Shown here: one piece after another, positions 1-12,495 of the stretch | Layout: the number at the start of each line of letters is the position of its first letter | Position numbering within the stretch: the stretch's first letter is position 1 | NCBI GenBank assembly: GCA_964017065.1 | Contig: OZ024786.1 | Span: forward strand, 412,836 to 476,835 | Direction of reading: 5' to 3' | Source: Haliclona indistincta | Lineage: Eukaryota > Porifera > Demospongiae > Haplosclerida > Chalinidae | DNA length: 64,000 nucleotides | The notes under the pieces: model-generated | The model's database searches: none | Told to the model about the DNA's origin: nothing | The model's input: the letters and a program-made list of their open reading frames with translations, nothing else | Position numbers and translations under genes: made by a program

Positions 1-540
1 GATGGATGATGATAAGACACAAGACCAGCTCACCATAATACACACACTACACAGTGCAGAGTCCACTAATACAGGTAGTGTAGTGGGTAATTGCATTCTT
101 GTACTATTGATTGCTATCGTAACATGGTACAAAGTGCAAAGTCTATCACAGCCATTGTACTACAGAAGATCTTGAATAGAAATGTCTTTGGTGTTGACCT
201 ATCAAGTTCAGCTTTGAACACGAGTATCAAGAGTGTAAGCAATTGTCGTGTGTTTGATCGGTAAATGTCATACTTCCGGTCTTCACATTTCTATGCAAGA
301 TATTCGAAAACTGCTGTATAAGATCTTGCTACTTCCTTGTCTCATTATCTAACCTTCATTTAGAACTATAGTTTTAAAACATGTATCATCATCTGCATCA
401 TTATCTAAACCTATTCAAGCATACTATAGTCTATCTTGGGGCTATTCAGGGCAGCAGGCTATCTAAAGGCTATCTAGTCCTGTAAGAGCTATCTTCATTT
501 GAACATTAGGAGTCTTGTTTTGTATCAACAGCCCCATACT

Positions 541-730
541 CATACTACCCGCAGTCTCATACTCATACTACCCGCAGTCTCATACTCATACTACCAATAG
601 TCTCATACTCATACTACCAATAGTCTCATACTCATACTACCAATAGTCTCATACTCATACTACCTGTAGTCTCATAATCATACTACCAATAGTCTCATAC
701 TCATACTACCTGTAGTCTCATAATCATACT
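541..730. repeat. 23-bp tandem repeat in enolase intron 2
   Basis: About eight copies of a 23-bp unit (TCTCATACTCATACTACC plus CAATAG or CGCAG variants) run up to the exon 2 donor. The remainder of 1–540 shows no coding signal and is read as the same intron. Confidence 0.85.
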
Positions 731-737
731 ACCTCAC

Positions 738-1955
<1,218 letters not shown>

Positions 1956-3182
1956 ATGGGCGACGCGTGGTCATGTCTATCTTGCTTAGGAGCTGATGAA
2001 CCGCCTGTAAGTGTGTCTGTGCCTGGGTAATGGGTGCTGCTGTGTCTCCCTTACGGTTACCATGCTGTGCAGCAGGTGCTATGTGAAATATGTTGATAGC
2101 TATTGAGCTGGCTTCATGTGTCCATTATGGGTTCATCCAATCACTTCTTCTCTCAACACACACACACACATACTGCACTGCTCTCTCTCTCTCTCCCTCT
2201 CTCTCTGCTCTAGCTATCTCTCGCTCACTGTTGCCCCAATTCCCTCACACACCCGTCCTCACACTGTCTTATACACGCTCTGTCACACACCCTCATGTTG
2301 CTCCCCACCCTCCTCCTCTCTGTACATACAGCTCTTGTACTATCTCTCACACACTGTGTTTGTGTGTGTTTCAGTATTAGTTTAGCCACAGCCTCTGCCG
2401 TCACGATAACAGTTTTCATTTTGAGAATTCCCTTCTTGCTCCCGTATCTCCAGAACCCAAAGTGACGTAGATACCACACTGGTACATTTTGTGCATTTGT
2501 GAGTAACGCAGTGTCTGGCTGGTCCAGCTGTTTCAGTTGTTAGATACATTCCTGCACATACTCCATGCTGTGTGCATGGGAGATTGTATATTCAGCAACT
2601 TGCCCAAGATTGTTGTCTGTTTGTGAACATGTCAGTCAGTCAGTCTGCCTGTCTGTCAGTCTCCCACTCTCTCTCTCTCTGTCACTGCCATAATAAAGTG
2701 TTGTTTGATTTTTGATACTAATTCACATTATTGCTCCTTTCCTTATAAGGATGTATTTTCCAGTGCCCACAATTTTAACTATGCACGTTACTATAATTAG
2801 CCTGTATTCTATTAATAGATTCCTATCAGTTGTACTAGTTAGTTTGTCTAGTGTTTCTATTGTCATGTAGACAAGCCATACAGCAGCTAGCTAGCTAGCT
2901 AGCCTTTTGCAATGCTGCTGAGGTGATAAGTATAGAGGCATGCACTAATGTGTTCAGTCACTGTTGTCTTTATTCACACGATGGAGGATGATCAGAGACT
3001 GAACACATCAGTGCATGAAGGTGACACTCTTCATAAAATTCACCAGTGAAAGATGGCTTTAGTTATTTTTCGGTTGATTTTGTGAATCATTTCTCACAAT
3101 TTTTGGGTATCAATTTGTATGTAATTTTATCGTAACCAAAATTAATTGTGCAAAATAATTATGTTCATCAATCACCTGTTTA

Positions 3183-3231
<49 letters not shown>

Positions 3232-4740
3232 GTCAGCCTCCCAGAAGAAAGAAGATCGACAGAAGTATGATTGGTTTGCCGCAAAATTTCCAGGTACAAC
3301 TGAGTGACATATCATCTTGTTCCTCTACACTCCACAAACACTCTCTCACTCACTCAATGTACACTGTGCTAACTTACTGAGCATTCACACGTAAAGTTCA
3401 ATGGTGATTACCTGAAGTTTGTTCTACACATCTATTTTTGTGTTCATGGTTGTGCAGTTGTTGTGAGCTCTCTCAAATATTGGTGTAAAGTAGCTTTTTG
3501 CTGGTAACTTTCTCATTAATTTTTTGTCTTTTTATGACCCTTCACAAGCGATGGGCAGTTATTGTTGCCTACCAAGTTTGACGTCATATGAAGTGGGCGT
3601 TAAAATTCGAAGATAGGTTATTTCGGCGAGGGCCGGAGCCCCTGCTTAGCAGAGCAATGGCGCAAAAGCCTAGCACCACTGGGTCTCTTGACATGAGAAG
3701 CAGCCTAACATGCACTAACTTTGTCTCACACTTGGTGTTTTGACCAATGAAGCGGCATTATTTGTTGCTTGTTTCATAAGTAAACTACAAGGCAATAAAC
3801 ACGATCTATAAGGCAGTTGGTAGATCGTCAAGTGGGCGTAGAGCTAACTGCACTCGTCATTGACAACAAGCCCACGCGTTGTGCAAGTTGATTTTGCATA
3901 TTAACAGTGATCACAGCCCTAGACTGTACGTGTGATGGTTACATAGGGTAGCTATTGGCACACAAACAGAGGCTAGAATTGCTGTCCGCACTGAGGGTTA
4001 ATAATGAGTGTTTATTTTTATTTTATTCTCGATTCTTGTTCTCCTCCACAGCACACCGGACATATCGGATCTAGTGAATTTGGAACATCAGATGTAAGCG
4101 AATCTTCTGAGTATTGAAAAATATATTAGCATGACCGTCTCATGGTCTCATGTCTATAGTGTATAGTAGATGACATTTGCTATCAGAATGCTTACACCAG
4201 CTTACAGTACTTGAAGAAGTAGGTTTTTACCTGTCCAACACTTATCCATTAGTATGCATACTGACTAGGAGAAGTCAGCCGTTTTATCAAAGAAGCTTGG
4301 TATGTGCAGCAAAGTGAGGGAAGCCAGGTATCATTGTCTCGATGGGATTGTTGATAGTATGGTAATTAGTTGTCTTCCTTTGATGGTTTATGTATTATTG
4401 TGCATGCTATACTAGCTGCCCCACTAGGTACTGCTGTAAGGAGATGTTGTCAGTCAGAGATGGTGAGCCGTCTTGCCTTGCTACTGGTTCTGTGTTAACC
4501 AGTGCTGTAGTGTGTAGAGTGAACAGCTTGATATTGCTGACACAGAGTATTAGTCTGCCTCAAAAGCGACAGACAGTTTAGCATGTGCCATTGCCTAGCT
4601 TGCTTGTGTTGTTGATGGTCTCATGACACATTGTTGTCACTATTCATTGAGTCACAGTTCTTATCTGAGCTGTGTCTCTTGTGTTATTGGTCTGCAAACA
4701 TGATGGGTCTTAGTCTGGTACGATAATGATGATATCTCTC

Positions 4741-4788
<48 letters not shown>

Positions 4789-5088
4789 CCTCTCCCTCTC
4801 TCCCCCTCTCCCCATTCCTTCCTCCCTCCCTCCCTCTCTCTCTCTCTCTCTCTCCCCCTCTCTCTTCCTCTTTCTCTCTCTCCCTATTCAGTTAACGACA
4901 GTGCAAACACAAATGAAGTCTAAAGGAGGATACGATAATACTACAGATGTACCAAATCAGGTCACGCCTTCTGGTGACGCTGTGGTAAGTAGGCTCAACC
5001 ACACATACACATTATAATTAATGAGTCTGCATGCATTATAATATCTCTCTCTCTCTCTCTCTCTCTCCCTCTCTCACTCCCTCCCTCC

Positions 5089-5119
<31 letters not shown>

Positions 5120-5319
5120 CCTCCCCCTCTCCCTACTTCCCTCTCTTTCTCTCCCTCCCTCTCTCTGTCTCTCTCTCCCTCTCTCACTCCCTCTCTCCCC
5201 CCTCTCTCTCTCTCCTCCCCCTCTCTCCCTCCCTCTCTCTCCCTCCCTCTCCCTCTCTCTCTCTCTCCCTCTCTCTCTCTCTTCCTTCACTGCAGAATAA
5301 CTCACTGTCCGCAGACTAA
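1956..5319 (+). CDS. CDC42SE: CDC42 small effector-like protein (SPEC/CDC42SE family), 5 exons, 88 aa
   Basis: Small CRIB-domain adaptor predicted to bind GTP-loaded CDC42 at the membrane and affect actin. Exons are 1956..2006, 3237..3293, 4052..4093, 4892..4984 and 5296..5319, all in phase 0 and all with GT–AG introns. The N-terminus MGDAWSCLSCLGADEPP has Gly2 and Cys7/Cys10, which fits lipid anchoring as in mammalian SPECs, where cysteines are palmitoylated. A basic run RRKKIDRSMIG follows, then a CRIB-like core split across exons 2–3 (IGLPQNFQ, then HTGHIGSSEFG). Exon 4 contains TTVQTQMKSKG, matching the family's conserved VQEQMRSKG. The length (88 aa) fits the family (about 79–84 aa). Three introns end in long CT tracts. 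Confidence 0.9.
2912..3040. mobile_element. Small palindromic MITE, copy 1 (intron 1 of the CDC42SE-like gene)
   Basis: Two inverted arms sharing GCACTAATGTGTTCAGT surround a short centre containing TTATTCACACGATGGAGGAT. The same arms and centre recur at 60911..61072, so this is a dispersed non-autonomous element. The outer ends of this copy are degraded. Confidence 0.7.
3188..3228 (+). repeat. (CT)n at a 3' splice site
   Basis: Pure CT run ending 8 bases before the exon 2 acceptor of the CDC42SE-like gene. It acts as an expanded polypyrimidine tract. Confidence 0.85.
4734..4886 (+). repeat. CT/CCCT-rich tract at a 3' splice site
   Basis: Interrupted CT and CCCT repeat directly upstream of the exon 4 acceptor of the CDC42SE-like gene (exon starts at 4892). 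Confidence 0.85.
5042..5283 (+). repeat. CT/CCCT-rich tract at a 3' splice site
   Basis: About 240 bases of pyrimidine repeat filling most of the last intron of the CDC42SE-like gene, just before the acceptor at 5295. Confidence 0.85.
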
Positions 5320-5681
5320 ACTTCACTCAACAATATTAGTGCGATTATAATCTCATTATCTATAGACTCGTACTTTATGTCTGTCTGTCTGTGTGTCATG
5401 TGTGTGTCTCTCTGTACATAATTATTATTATTGTTTGGAGTGGGTGTGGTCCCTGTGACCATTGCATCATCATGACGTCATTGTGTACTGACTGTGTGCT
5501 GTGTGTATGTATGTGAGGCTCTGTTAATAATCATTTTAATGTCCAACTATTATTTTTGCATAAGAAAACAGGTTTTAAGTCATTGCGGCGCGTTTATTAG
5601 AGTGCCCGCCAATTTTCAAATTTGTTGGTTAGCGTTATATAGAATAAAACGTAAAACCAACGTACACATGTGCATGGTGAG
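5320..5681 (+). other. Intergenic: CDC42SE-like 3' UTR and PRPF3 promoter
   Basis: 362 bases between the CDC42SE-like stop and the PRPF3 start. The sequence is AT-rich and must hold both the 3' end of the first gene and the promoter of the second. No further gene is visible. Confidence 0.6.
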
Positions 5682-7240
5682 ATGCTGTCCAAAGCTGAAC
5701 TAGAAGAGCTGCGGCCATGGGCGAGCGCCATACTGCAGGGGAGAAGAGAAGTGGTCCAGGTAGCGCTTGACTGTATTGGAGGCAGCTTGAGCCGGCAAGC
5801 AAGCACTGGTAAGCGGAGTGAAGTGAATGGTATTCTTATTAATGCCCACCGTGTGTTTACTACATCCTAGAGAAGCTATCACCGTCTCTGGGCGGTGCTG
5901 CAGGTGGGTTTGTTGACGCTCTATATCGCAAAGTACTCGAGGTGAGTACAAATAACACATGATGATAATTATAGAGCTACATGTTATAGGTGCTTCATTG
6001 AAGTACGTCGACATTAATTGTGTGTTTTGTAATTATACTTCATGTGTATTCACAGATTAAGTCGGCTAAGCTAGCGTCAGGTTACTCTGTCAAGCGACCA
6101 TTTAGTGCAGCAGCATCAACTGGTGGTGACAATGATCAACCATCCAGGAAAAAGAGGTGTGTGTGTGTGTGTGTGTGTCCTGGGTTTATGACCCAGAAGA
6201 CACTGGAGGACACTGGTTCGACTCCCAGGGCAGTAGGGAAAAAAGAAAAACAAAAAACATCACAAGTACTCCAGCCCACCAGCCCACCCATCTGTAAAAC
6301 GGGTACCTGGTCTTGTACTAATGGTAGTGGTGGGACTACAGGGTGCCCACACCGGCAGTGGGAGGCATGGTTGGTACCTCCTGCGAGTTCCTTGCCCGGG
6401 CTCCAGGAGTGCTCATAGCACTGGCACATCGTACCTGCTTAGTGCACAGGTGCCCTGGCTTGTCCAGGAACGCGTGACCTGTAATAGGCAGTGAGAGGCT
6501 TTGGTTTTGCTTTTTTTGCTTTTTTGTGTGTGCGTGTGTTTGTGTGCGTGTCACTCATTGCATTTATCACTACAATTAACTTGAACCATTTTGCTGATTC
6601 GTGGTTTCGCGGTTTGTTAGTATTTACTCCGCTTGTTTGTTTATCTCTCTTCAGTCGGTTTGATGCTGGAACAGTGCACGGTGACGTACAGACCATGCTG
6701 GCGTCCACTTTGAAGCAGATTGAAGAGAGAAAGAAGCAGACAAACACTATGTTGACAGTAAGAGAATACTATATTCACTCACTCATTCACTCACTCATTC
6801 ACTCACTCACTCACTCACTCATTCACTCACTCATCATTCACTCATTCACTCACACACACACACTCACTCACTCAACACTCACGCACTCATCATTCACTCA
6901 CTCACTCACTCACTTACCCACTCACGCACTCATCATTCACTCACTCACTCACTTACCCACTCACTCATCACTCACTCATCACTCACTCACTCACTCACTC
7001 ATCATTCACTCACTTACCCACTCACTCACCCACTCATGTGTACTGCTAATAAGTATGTTCATGACTATACATAATACTTCTTCTCTGTCATCATCAGCAA
7101 CCAGGCATTCTTCCCACTCCACCACCTAGTGCTGTTCATTCATCTAATACTGATATTAACGACGCTGTTGGTTAGTGACCCTCACCCACCCTCTTATACA
7201 CCACTTACTAATGCACCTTCACTTACTCACTTACTGACGT

Positions 7241-7328
<88 letters not shown>

Positions 7329-7375
7329 CCTCCCTCCCTCCCTCCCTCCCTCCCTCCCTCCCTCCCTCCCTCCCT

Positions 7376-7439
<64 letters not shown>

Positions 7440-10400
7440 GCTAAGGCTCGCAGAGCTGCTGAGCTACAAGCTCGTATCCAGGCTCAGCTAGCCGGTAAAC
7501 CATTGCTACCCACAGTGGCTGCTACCATGACTAGTGCAGTAGCCTCTGGTAAAATGTCAGTTAATACACTGTACTGATACCACTATACTTACATTTATGT
7601 GTCTGTCTGTCTGTCTGTCTCTGTTTGTCTGTCTCTCTCTGTCTGACTGTCTGTCTGTCCGTCTTTCTGTCTCTCTCTCTGTCTGTCTGTTTGTCTCTCT
7701 GTCTGTCATAGGTCTAAGCCTGTCCCTCTCGTGTTAGATGCTGAGGGTAAGGTGGATATGCCCATGGCTGTACGACAACCCACACTCAAGGTATACTAAT
7801 AGTATCCTAGAATATACTGACCTATTCAAGATATACTGATAGTATCCTAGAATATACTGACCTATTCAAGATATACTAATAGTATCCTAGAATATACTGA
7901 CCTATATAATTGAAGTATCAATATGCACTTTTTGTAGATCAGTTGTAGATCGTAATATTTTGCGGCCTGTATATTTTGCAAAATGGAAGCAAAACGTAGT
8001 TTGCTGGGATATCCTGTGTTTTACTGGGATATCCTGTGTTATACTGGGATATCCTGTGTTATACTGGAATATCCTGTGTTATACCGGGATATCCTGTGTT
8101 ATACTGGGATATCCTGTGTTATCCTGGGATATCCTGTGTTATCTAGGCCAACATCAGAGCGCAGCAGAGGGCTCAGTTCCGTCAGATCAACAGAGAACAG
8201 AAGACCAAGGAGGACACTGTGGAGGAGAACCAGTACTTTGACCCTAGGGTGACTCAAGTGGGCGGGGCTGGCAGAGGGAAACGTACTTTAAAATTCAACG
8301 AACCAGGTTTGATTTGATAAGGTAGCTCACATACGCATCGTGAATAATTATCATTATGCTACAGTGTGGGCGGGGCTCACAATGCTCGGCAATGGCGCAT
8401 TATGCTTACACTCTATAAGAATTCATCTTTTTCTTTTTATCAATGTGTCTCTCTCTTCTCAGGTAAATTCATTAAGCAAGCTCAGACAATGAGAGCTAAA
8501 GCTCAACTTGAGAAGCTGCAGAGTGAGATAGCATCAACTGCCAGGAAGACAGGGATATCATCAGCCACTAAACTAGCACTGCTGGCACCTGGATCAGAGG
8601 CGGTGAGTTGGTGAGGGGCCTCAGTGATGGGAGGGGTGGATGGGAGGGGTCTGTTACATTGATCTTGTACAGTGTCTCACTGACCACTAGAGGTTCAGGT
8701 GGGACTGCCCACACCTGCAGTGGGAGGCACAGTCAGTACTCCTGTGAACCCAGTTCGCTTCGCACAACCAGGCGTACCTGTGTCGACGCGGATCGCATGC
8801 GTGAAACAAACCGTTCTGCAAGCAAACTGAGCATGTGTGATTTGAGTGTGCAACAACCGTGCTCGTGAAGTAATGCCCACGCTCGGTCTACTATGTAGCA
8901 ATAACGAACCTAAACGAAAACGTCTATAGTGCGCGCTAGCTCGCTGTAGCGTGAACTGTGCTCTGAACCGAGCGAGCCAACACGGATTGCAACTTTTAAA
9001 AGTGACTGATCGACTGAGTGCATTGTTTATCATCTCCCATCTCCCATCTCTAATCTAGTTGGTAGATGATGTTCCAGCTGTTGAATGGTGGGATGCTGAC
9101 ATCCTGCAGTCCCGTAGCTACGGTGACTATGATCGTCAGTTACCTCGCTCACAGAAATACCTCGGCGTCACTACACTCATAGAGCACCCTGTACCAGTGC
9201 TGCCTGCAGGTGAGTGGGTGGGTGAGTGAGTGAGTGAGTGAGTGAGTGAGTGAGTGAGTGAGTGAGTGAGTGAGTGAGTGAGCGAGCAAGTAAGTGAGTG
9301 ACTGAGTGAGTGAGTGAGTGGGTAAGTGTGAGCTTCTTGTCTCTTCAGGGGTCCCTAAGGATACGATTGCTGTTCCTCTGATGTTGACTAAGAAGGAGAG
9401 GAAGAAGGTTCGCAAGCAGCAGCGCCGGGAGAGAGAGGTGGAACTACAGGAGAAGATTAGACTAGGACTTGTGGATAAGCCGGAACCTAAAGGTGCATAA
9501 ATCACATGGAGACTACATTAACACACTACTGCATGATGGGGAACGCTTTTCAGCTTAGAGGAGATCTGTATGTTATATCTGTATATAATATTATTTGCAA
9601 GATGACATTATAGCTTTGTCTCAGTACACACTATAGAGACTACAGTCTGTATCATTGATTTTGTTTTCTCTTCCGTGTTATTATAGTACGAATCTCCAAT
9701 TTGATGAGAGTGCTGGGGAATGATGCTGTTCAGGACCCTACTAAAGTGGAGGCGATGGTCAGAGCACAAATGGCGGAGAGGCAACGGTGAGTGCATGGTG
9801 GGTGGATTGGGTACTTCAGAGAATGCTGCCTATGGAGTTGTGGCAGTGTCTCACTGACCACTAGAAGTTCAGGTGGGACTGCCCACACCTGCAGTGGGAG
9901 GCACAGTCAGTACTCCTGTGAGCTACTAGCCCGGGCTCCAGGAATTGCATTGCAAACCTGCTTACACTAGTGCTTGTCTCTTTAGCTAGACACCATGTTC
10001 CTTTATGGCTTCACATCCTTCCTTACTGCAGCAAGCATGAACAGGCTAATGAAGCTCGTAAGCTCACTCCCTCTCAGCGCCGCACTAAGAAGATCAAGAA
10101 GCTGTATGAGGATGCCTCTAAGGGCATCAATGTGGCTGTGTTCCGTATCAACAGTCTCCATAACCAGTCAAACAGGTTCAAGGTATTAGTTGATCTGCAG
10201 TAACTATCTCATCATCTGATTTAGCTTAGCATCAGTCAGCGAATAACACATAGATCCATTCCCAAGGATGGAAAAATTCCAAAACTTCTTCAGGAATTGT
10301 GTCAGCAATTTTTCTCTCAAAGATTAATAATATCCCAAATCATTATCAAAGCTATAAGGCGTGTGAAATGTAGGGATGAAACGAATACTTGTACTATTCG

Positions 10401-11116
10401 ACTATTCGATCGTTTTGACAGTATTCGAATGCTATTGCAACTATTCGAATATTCGTTTGAAGTCTTTTAGGCTTAGCAGTTGGGAAACTTGGGCTATTTG
10501 TAACCAGTCCACAAATCAAGCCTGAGCCCTGACTGTATGTTGATATACAACTTTCTAACATATTTTGTTCTTGCGCACTGGTTGCTAGAGCTAGTTTTAT
10601 TCCGATAATAGAGTATTCGACTATTCGTTCGTTTTAGCTAGTGACTATTCGAACATGAAAATGTGTTATTCGTTTCAGCCCTAATGAATAGTTTTCCTTC
10701 TAATTGTTGAGACTTTCTTGTTAGGTGATTCAAGTAAATATTTAACCCTTTATTACCTGTGGTAGTTATTAAGTAGTGGTTATTAACCACCACAGGTTGA
10801 TATGAATGCCCAGCAGCTCCACCTGACAGGATGTTGTCTGGTATATCATGACATCAATATAGTGGTAGCAGAGGGCGGAGCCAAGGGAATAAAGAAATAC
10901 AAGAAACTGATGCTACACAGAATCAAGTGGTCACCAACCGATACTGCACAAGGTAACTAGGGGGAGGGCCTGAGGTAACTAGGGGGAGGGCCTGAGGTAA
11001 CTAGGTGCAGTCCTAGCTTGGGAGGGTTTCATGAAGTGGGAGTCAGTATATGTACCTCGAAAAGCATGAAGAGCCGTAATGACACCCAGCTACAATAGCA
11101 TATTCTCTCTCTCCCT

Positions 11117-11212
<96 letters not shown>

Positions 11213-12207
11213 GACGATGATGATTCTGATAATGATCAATTAGCATCTAAACCACTCAACTCATGTACTCTAGTATGGGAGGTAAGTCAGATCAGACAAT
11301 ACCTCTGTGGGCTTGTTACGTACTACCCTCCTTCCCTCCCTATCTCCTTTCCCACCTCCCTCTCTCCCTCCCTGTCTCCTTCCCACCCTCTCCCCTCCTT
11401 CCCTCCCTCTCCCCTCCCTCCCTCCCACCTCCCTCCCTCTCTCCTCCCTCCCTCTCTCCTCCCTCCTTCCCACCCTCTCTCCTCCCTCCCTCTCTCTTCC
11501 CTCCCTCTCTCCCTCTCTCTTCCCTCCCTCCCTCTCTCTTCCCTCCCTCCCACCCTCTCTCTCCCCTCCCTCCCACCCTCTCTCTCCCCTCCCTCCCACC
11601 CTCTCTCTCTCCCTCTCTCTCCCCTCCCTCCCTCTCTCCTCCCACCCTCTCTCTCCCCTCCCTCCCACCCTCTCTCTCCCCTCCCTCTCTCTCTCTCCCC
11701 TCCCTCCCTCCCACCCTCTCCCCTCCCTCCCTCCCACCCTCTCCCCTCCCTCCCTCCCACCCTCTCCCCTCCCTCCCACCCTCTCCCCACCCTCTCCCCT
11801 CCCTCCCTCCCTCCCTCTCTCCTTCCTCCCTCCCTCTCTCCTTCCCACCCTCTCCCCTCCCACCCTCTCCCCTCCCTCCCTCTCTCCTTCCTCCCTCTCT
11901 CTCTCCTTCCCACCCTCTCCCCTCCCCTCCCACCCCCTCCCACCCTCTCCTTCCTCCCTCTCTCTCTCCTTCCCACCCTCTCCTCTCCCACCCTCTCCCC
12001 TCCCACCCTCTCCCCTCCCACCCTCTCCCCTCCTTCCCTCTCTCCTCTATGTTCTAGGGAGTGAGAGATGATCGTAATTTCTCTGACTGGAAGATGACAG
12101 TATGTAAGTCAGAGACAGCTGCTCGTGATCAGCTCAAGAGGAGTGGAGCAGAGCACTACTGGGACATGGCTCTATCAGAGAGCATAGTCGAACAGGAACA
12201 AGACTAA
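5682..12207 (+). CDS. PRPF3: U4/U6 small nuclear ribonucleoprotein PRPF3, complete, 16 coding exons, 629 aa
   Basis: Core protein of the U4/U6 and U4/U6·U5 tri-snRNP, nuclear. Exons: 5682..5808, 5871..5941, 6056..6156, 6655..6757, 7098..7170, 7441..7555, 7712..7790, 8147..8306, 8463..8602, 9059..9209, 9349..9492, 9687..9786, 10032..10182, 10796..10952, 11214..11281, 12058..12207. Reading phase is kept across every junction. The N-terminal PWI-like domain is in exons 1–2 ([20 protein letters not shown]). Then follow [97 protein letters not shown] and a final [11 protein letters not shown]. These match human PRPF3 in order. Human is 683 aa, and the shortfall is in the middle linker. The ATG at 5682 is preferred over an upstream ATG in another frame because it starts the conserved LSKxELxELRPW. 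Introns are loaded with simple repeats and SINE/MITE pieces. Confidence 0.97.
6175..6490 (+). mobile_element. tRNA-derived SINE in PRPF3 intron 3
   Basis: A pol III B-box-like GGTTCGACTCC sits near 6213, preceded by a degraded tRNA-like head and followed by an A-rich stretch and a body containing TGTAAAACGGGTACCTGGTC and GCTTAGTGCACAGGTGCCC. An opposite-strand copy lies at 61465..61778. Its tRNA head, with CTCGCCTAACAAC, resembles tRNA-Val(AAC). Confidence 0.65.
6776..7036. repeat. (CACT)n-type microsatellite in PRPF3 intron 4
   Basis: Degenerate CACTCACT/CATTCACT tetranucleotide repeats fill most of the intron. Confidence 0.85.
7242..7436 (+). repeat. (CT)n–(CCCT)n–(CT)n tract at a 3' splice site
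   Basis: Nearly perfect block of CT, then CCCT, then CT, running straight into the CACAG acceptor of PRPF3 exon 6 at 7440. Confidence 0.9.
7594..7709 (+). repeat. (GTCT)n microsatellite in PRPF3 intron 6
   Basis: GTCT and CTCT repeats that end at the CATAG acceptor of exon 7. Confidence 0.85.
7791..7905. repeat. About 41-bp tandem repeat in PRPF3 intron 7
   Basis: Nearly three copies of a unit containing AGTATCCTAGAATATACTGA immediately follow the exon 7 donor. Confidence 0.8.
8006..8144. repeat. 20-bp tandem repeat in PRPF3 intron 7
   Basis: Seven copies of a 20-bp unit (CTGGGATATCCTGTGTTATA) end at the exon 8 acceptor. Confidence 0.9.
8670..8745 (+). mobile_element. SINE fragment in PRPF3 intron 9
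   Basis: Contains GGTGGGACTGCCCACACCTG and GGGAGGCACAGTCAGTACTC, matching the body of the SINE at 6175 and the fragment at 9846. Confidence 0.6.
9209..9322. repeat. (GTGA)n microsatellite in PRPF3 intron 10
   Basis: GTGA repeat beginning at the exon 10 donor itself (GCAG|GTGAGT), so the repeat unit is the 5' splice site motif. Confidence 0.85.
9846..9985 (+). mobile_element. SINE fragment in PRPF3 intron 12
   Basis: Same segment as the fragment at 8670, extended by GCCCGGGCTCCAGGA and a CCTGCTTA… tail shared with the SINE at 6175. Confidence 0.6.
10371..10683. mobile_element. MITE with TAGGG..TGAAACGAAT ends in PRPF3 intron 13
   Basis: Left end TAGGGATGAAACGAATAC and right end, reverse complemented, TAGGGCTGAAACGAATAAC, with TATTCGA repeats inside. 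The termini resemble non-autonomous hAT elements, but I find no clear 8-bp target duplication. Confidence 0.65.
11108..11211 (+). repeat. (CT)n at a 3' splice site
   Basis: CT run directly abutting the CCAG acceptor of PRPF3 exon 15. Confidence 0.9.
11320..12050 (+). repeat. 730-bp polypyrimidine intron (CCCT/CTCC variants)
   Basis: Almost purine-free repeat of CCCT, CTCT and CCCACC blocks filling the last PRPF3 intron up to the acceptor at 12057. Apparent long open frames on both strands here are repeat artefacts. Confidence 0.9.
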
Positions 12208-12495
12208 TAATTATTAATTAACCACTGACTTGACGACTAACCTGATTAGATTCATTTATTGTACTAGTTTGGTTTCGCGACAGAGGCGTGATGGAATGTT
12301 TGCGCTGTCATATAATGAGAATAACTTGCTATGATGAGGTGACCGCCCAATAATGGACGGTGAATGTCGCGAAAGTGTGCGGAGTTGATCTGTGTGTTCT
12401 GCAAAATTCATCCGTGGGCCCCGTCCATTCATCCATGGGCCCGTTCATTATCGCTATCAATAATCACTGCATGAAGACACTGACTATGAAGCAGA
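12208..12495. other. Intergenic between PRPF3 and the glycosyltransferase-like gene
   Basis: 288 bases holding the PRPF3 3' UTR and the upstream region of the next gene. No other feature seen. Confidence 0.5.

Noticed and set aside
541..730. Possible CRISPR-like array of 23-bp repeats
   Set aside because: Units are directly adjacent with no spacers, in a eukaryotic intron; it is a simple tandem repeat.
6491..7129. 212-aa ORF rich in THSLTHSL
   Set aside because: CACT microsatellite in PRPF3 intron 4 read through; it overlaps genuine exon 4 in another frame.
11263..12071. Long open frames of Pro/Ser/Leu (plus) and Gly/Arg/Glu (minus)
   Set aside because: They lie wholly in the polypyrimidine last intron of PRPF3; repeat composition explains the lack of stops.
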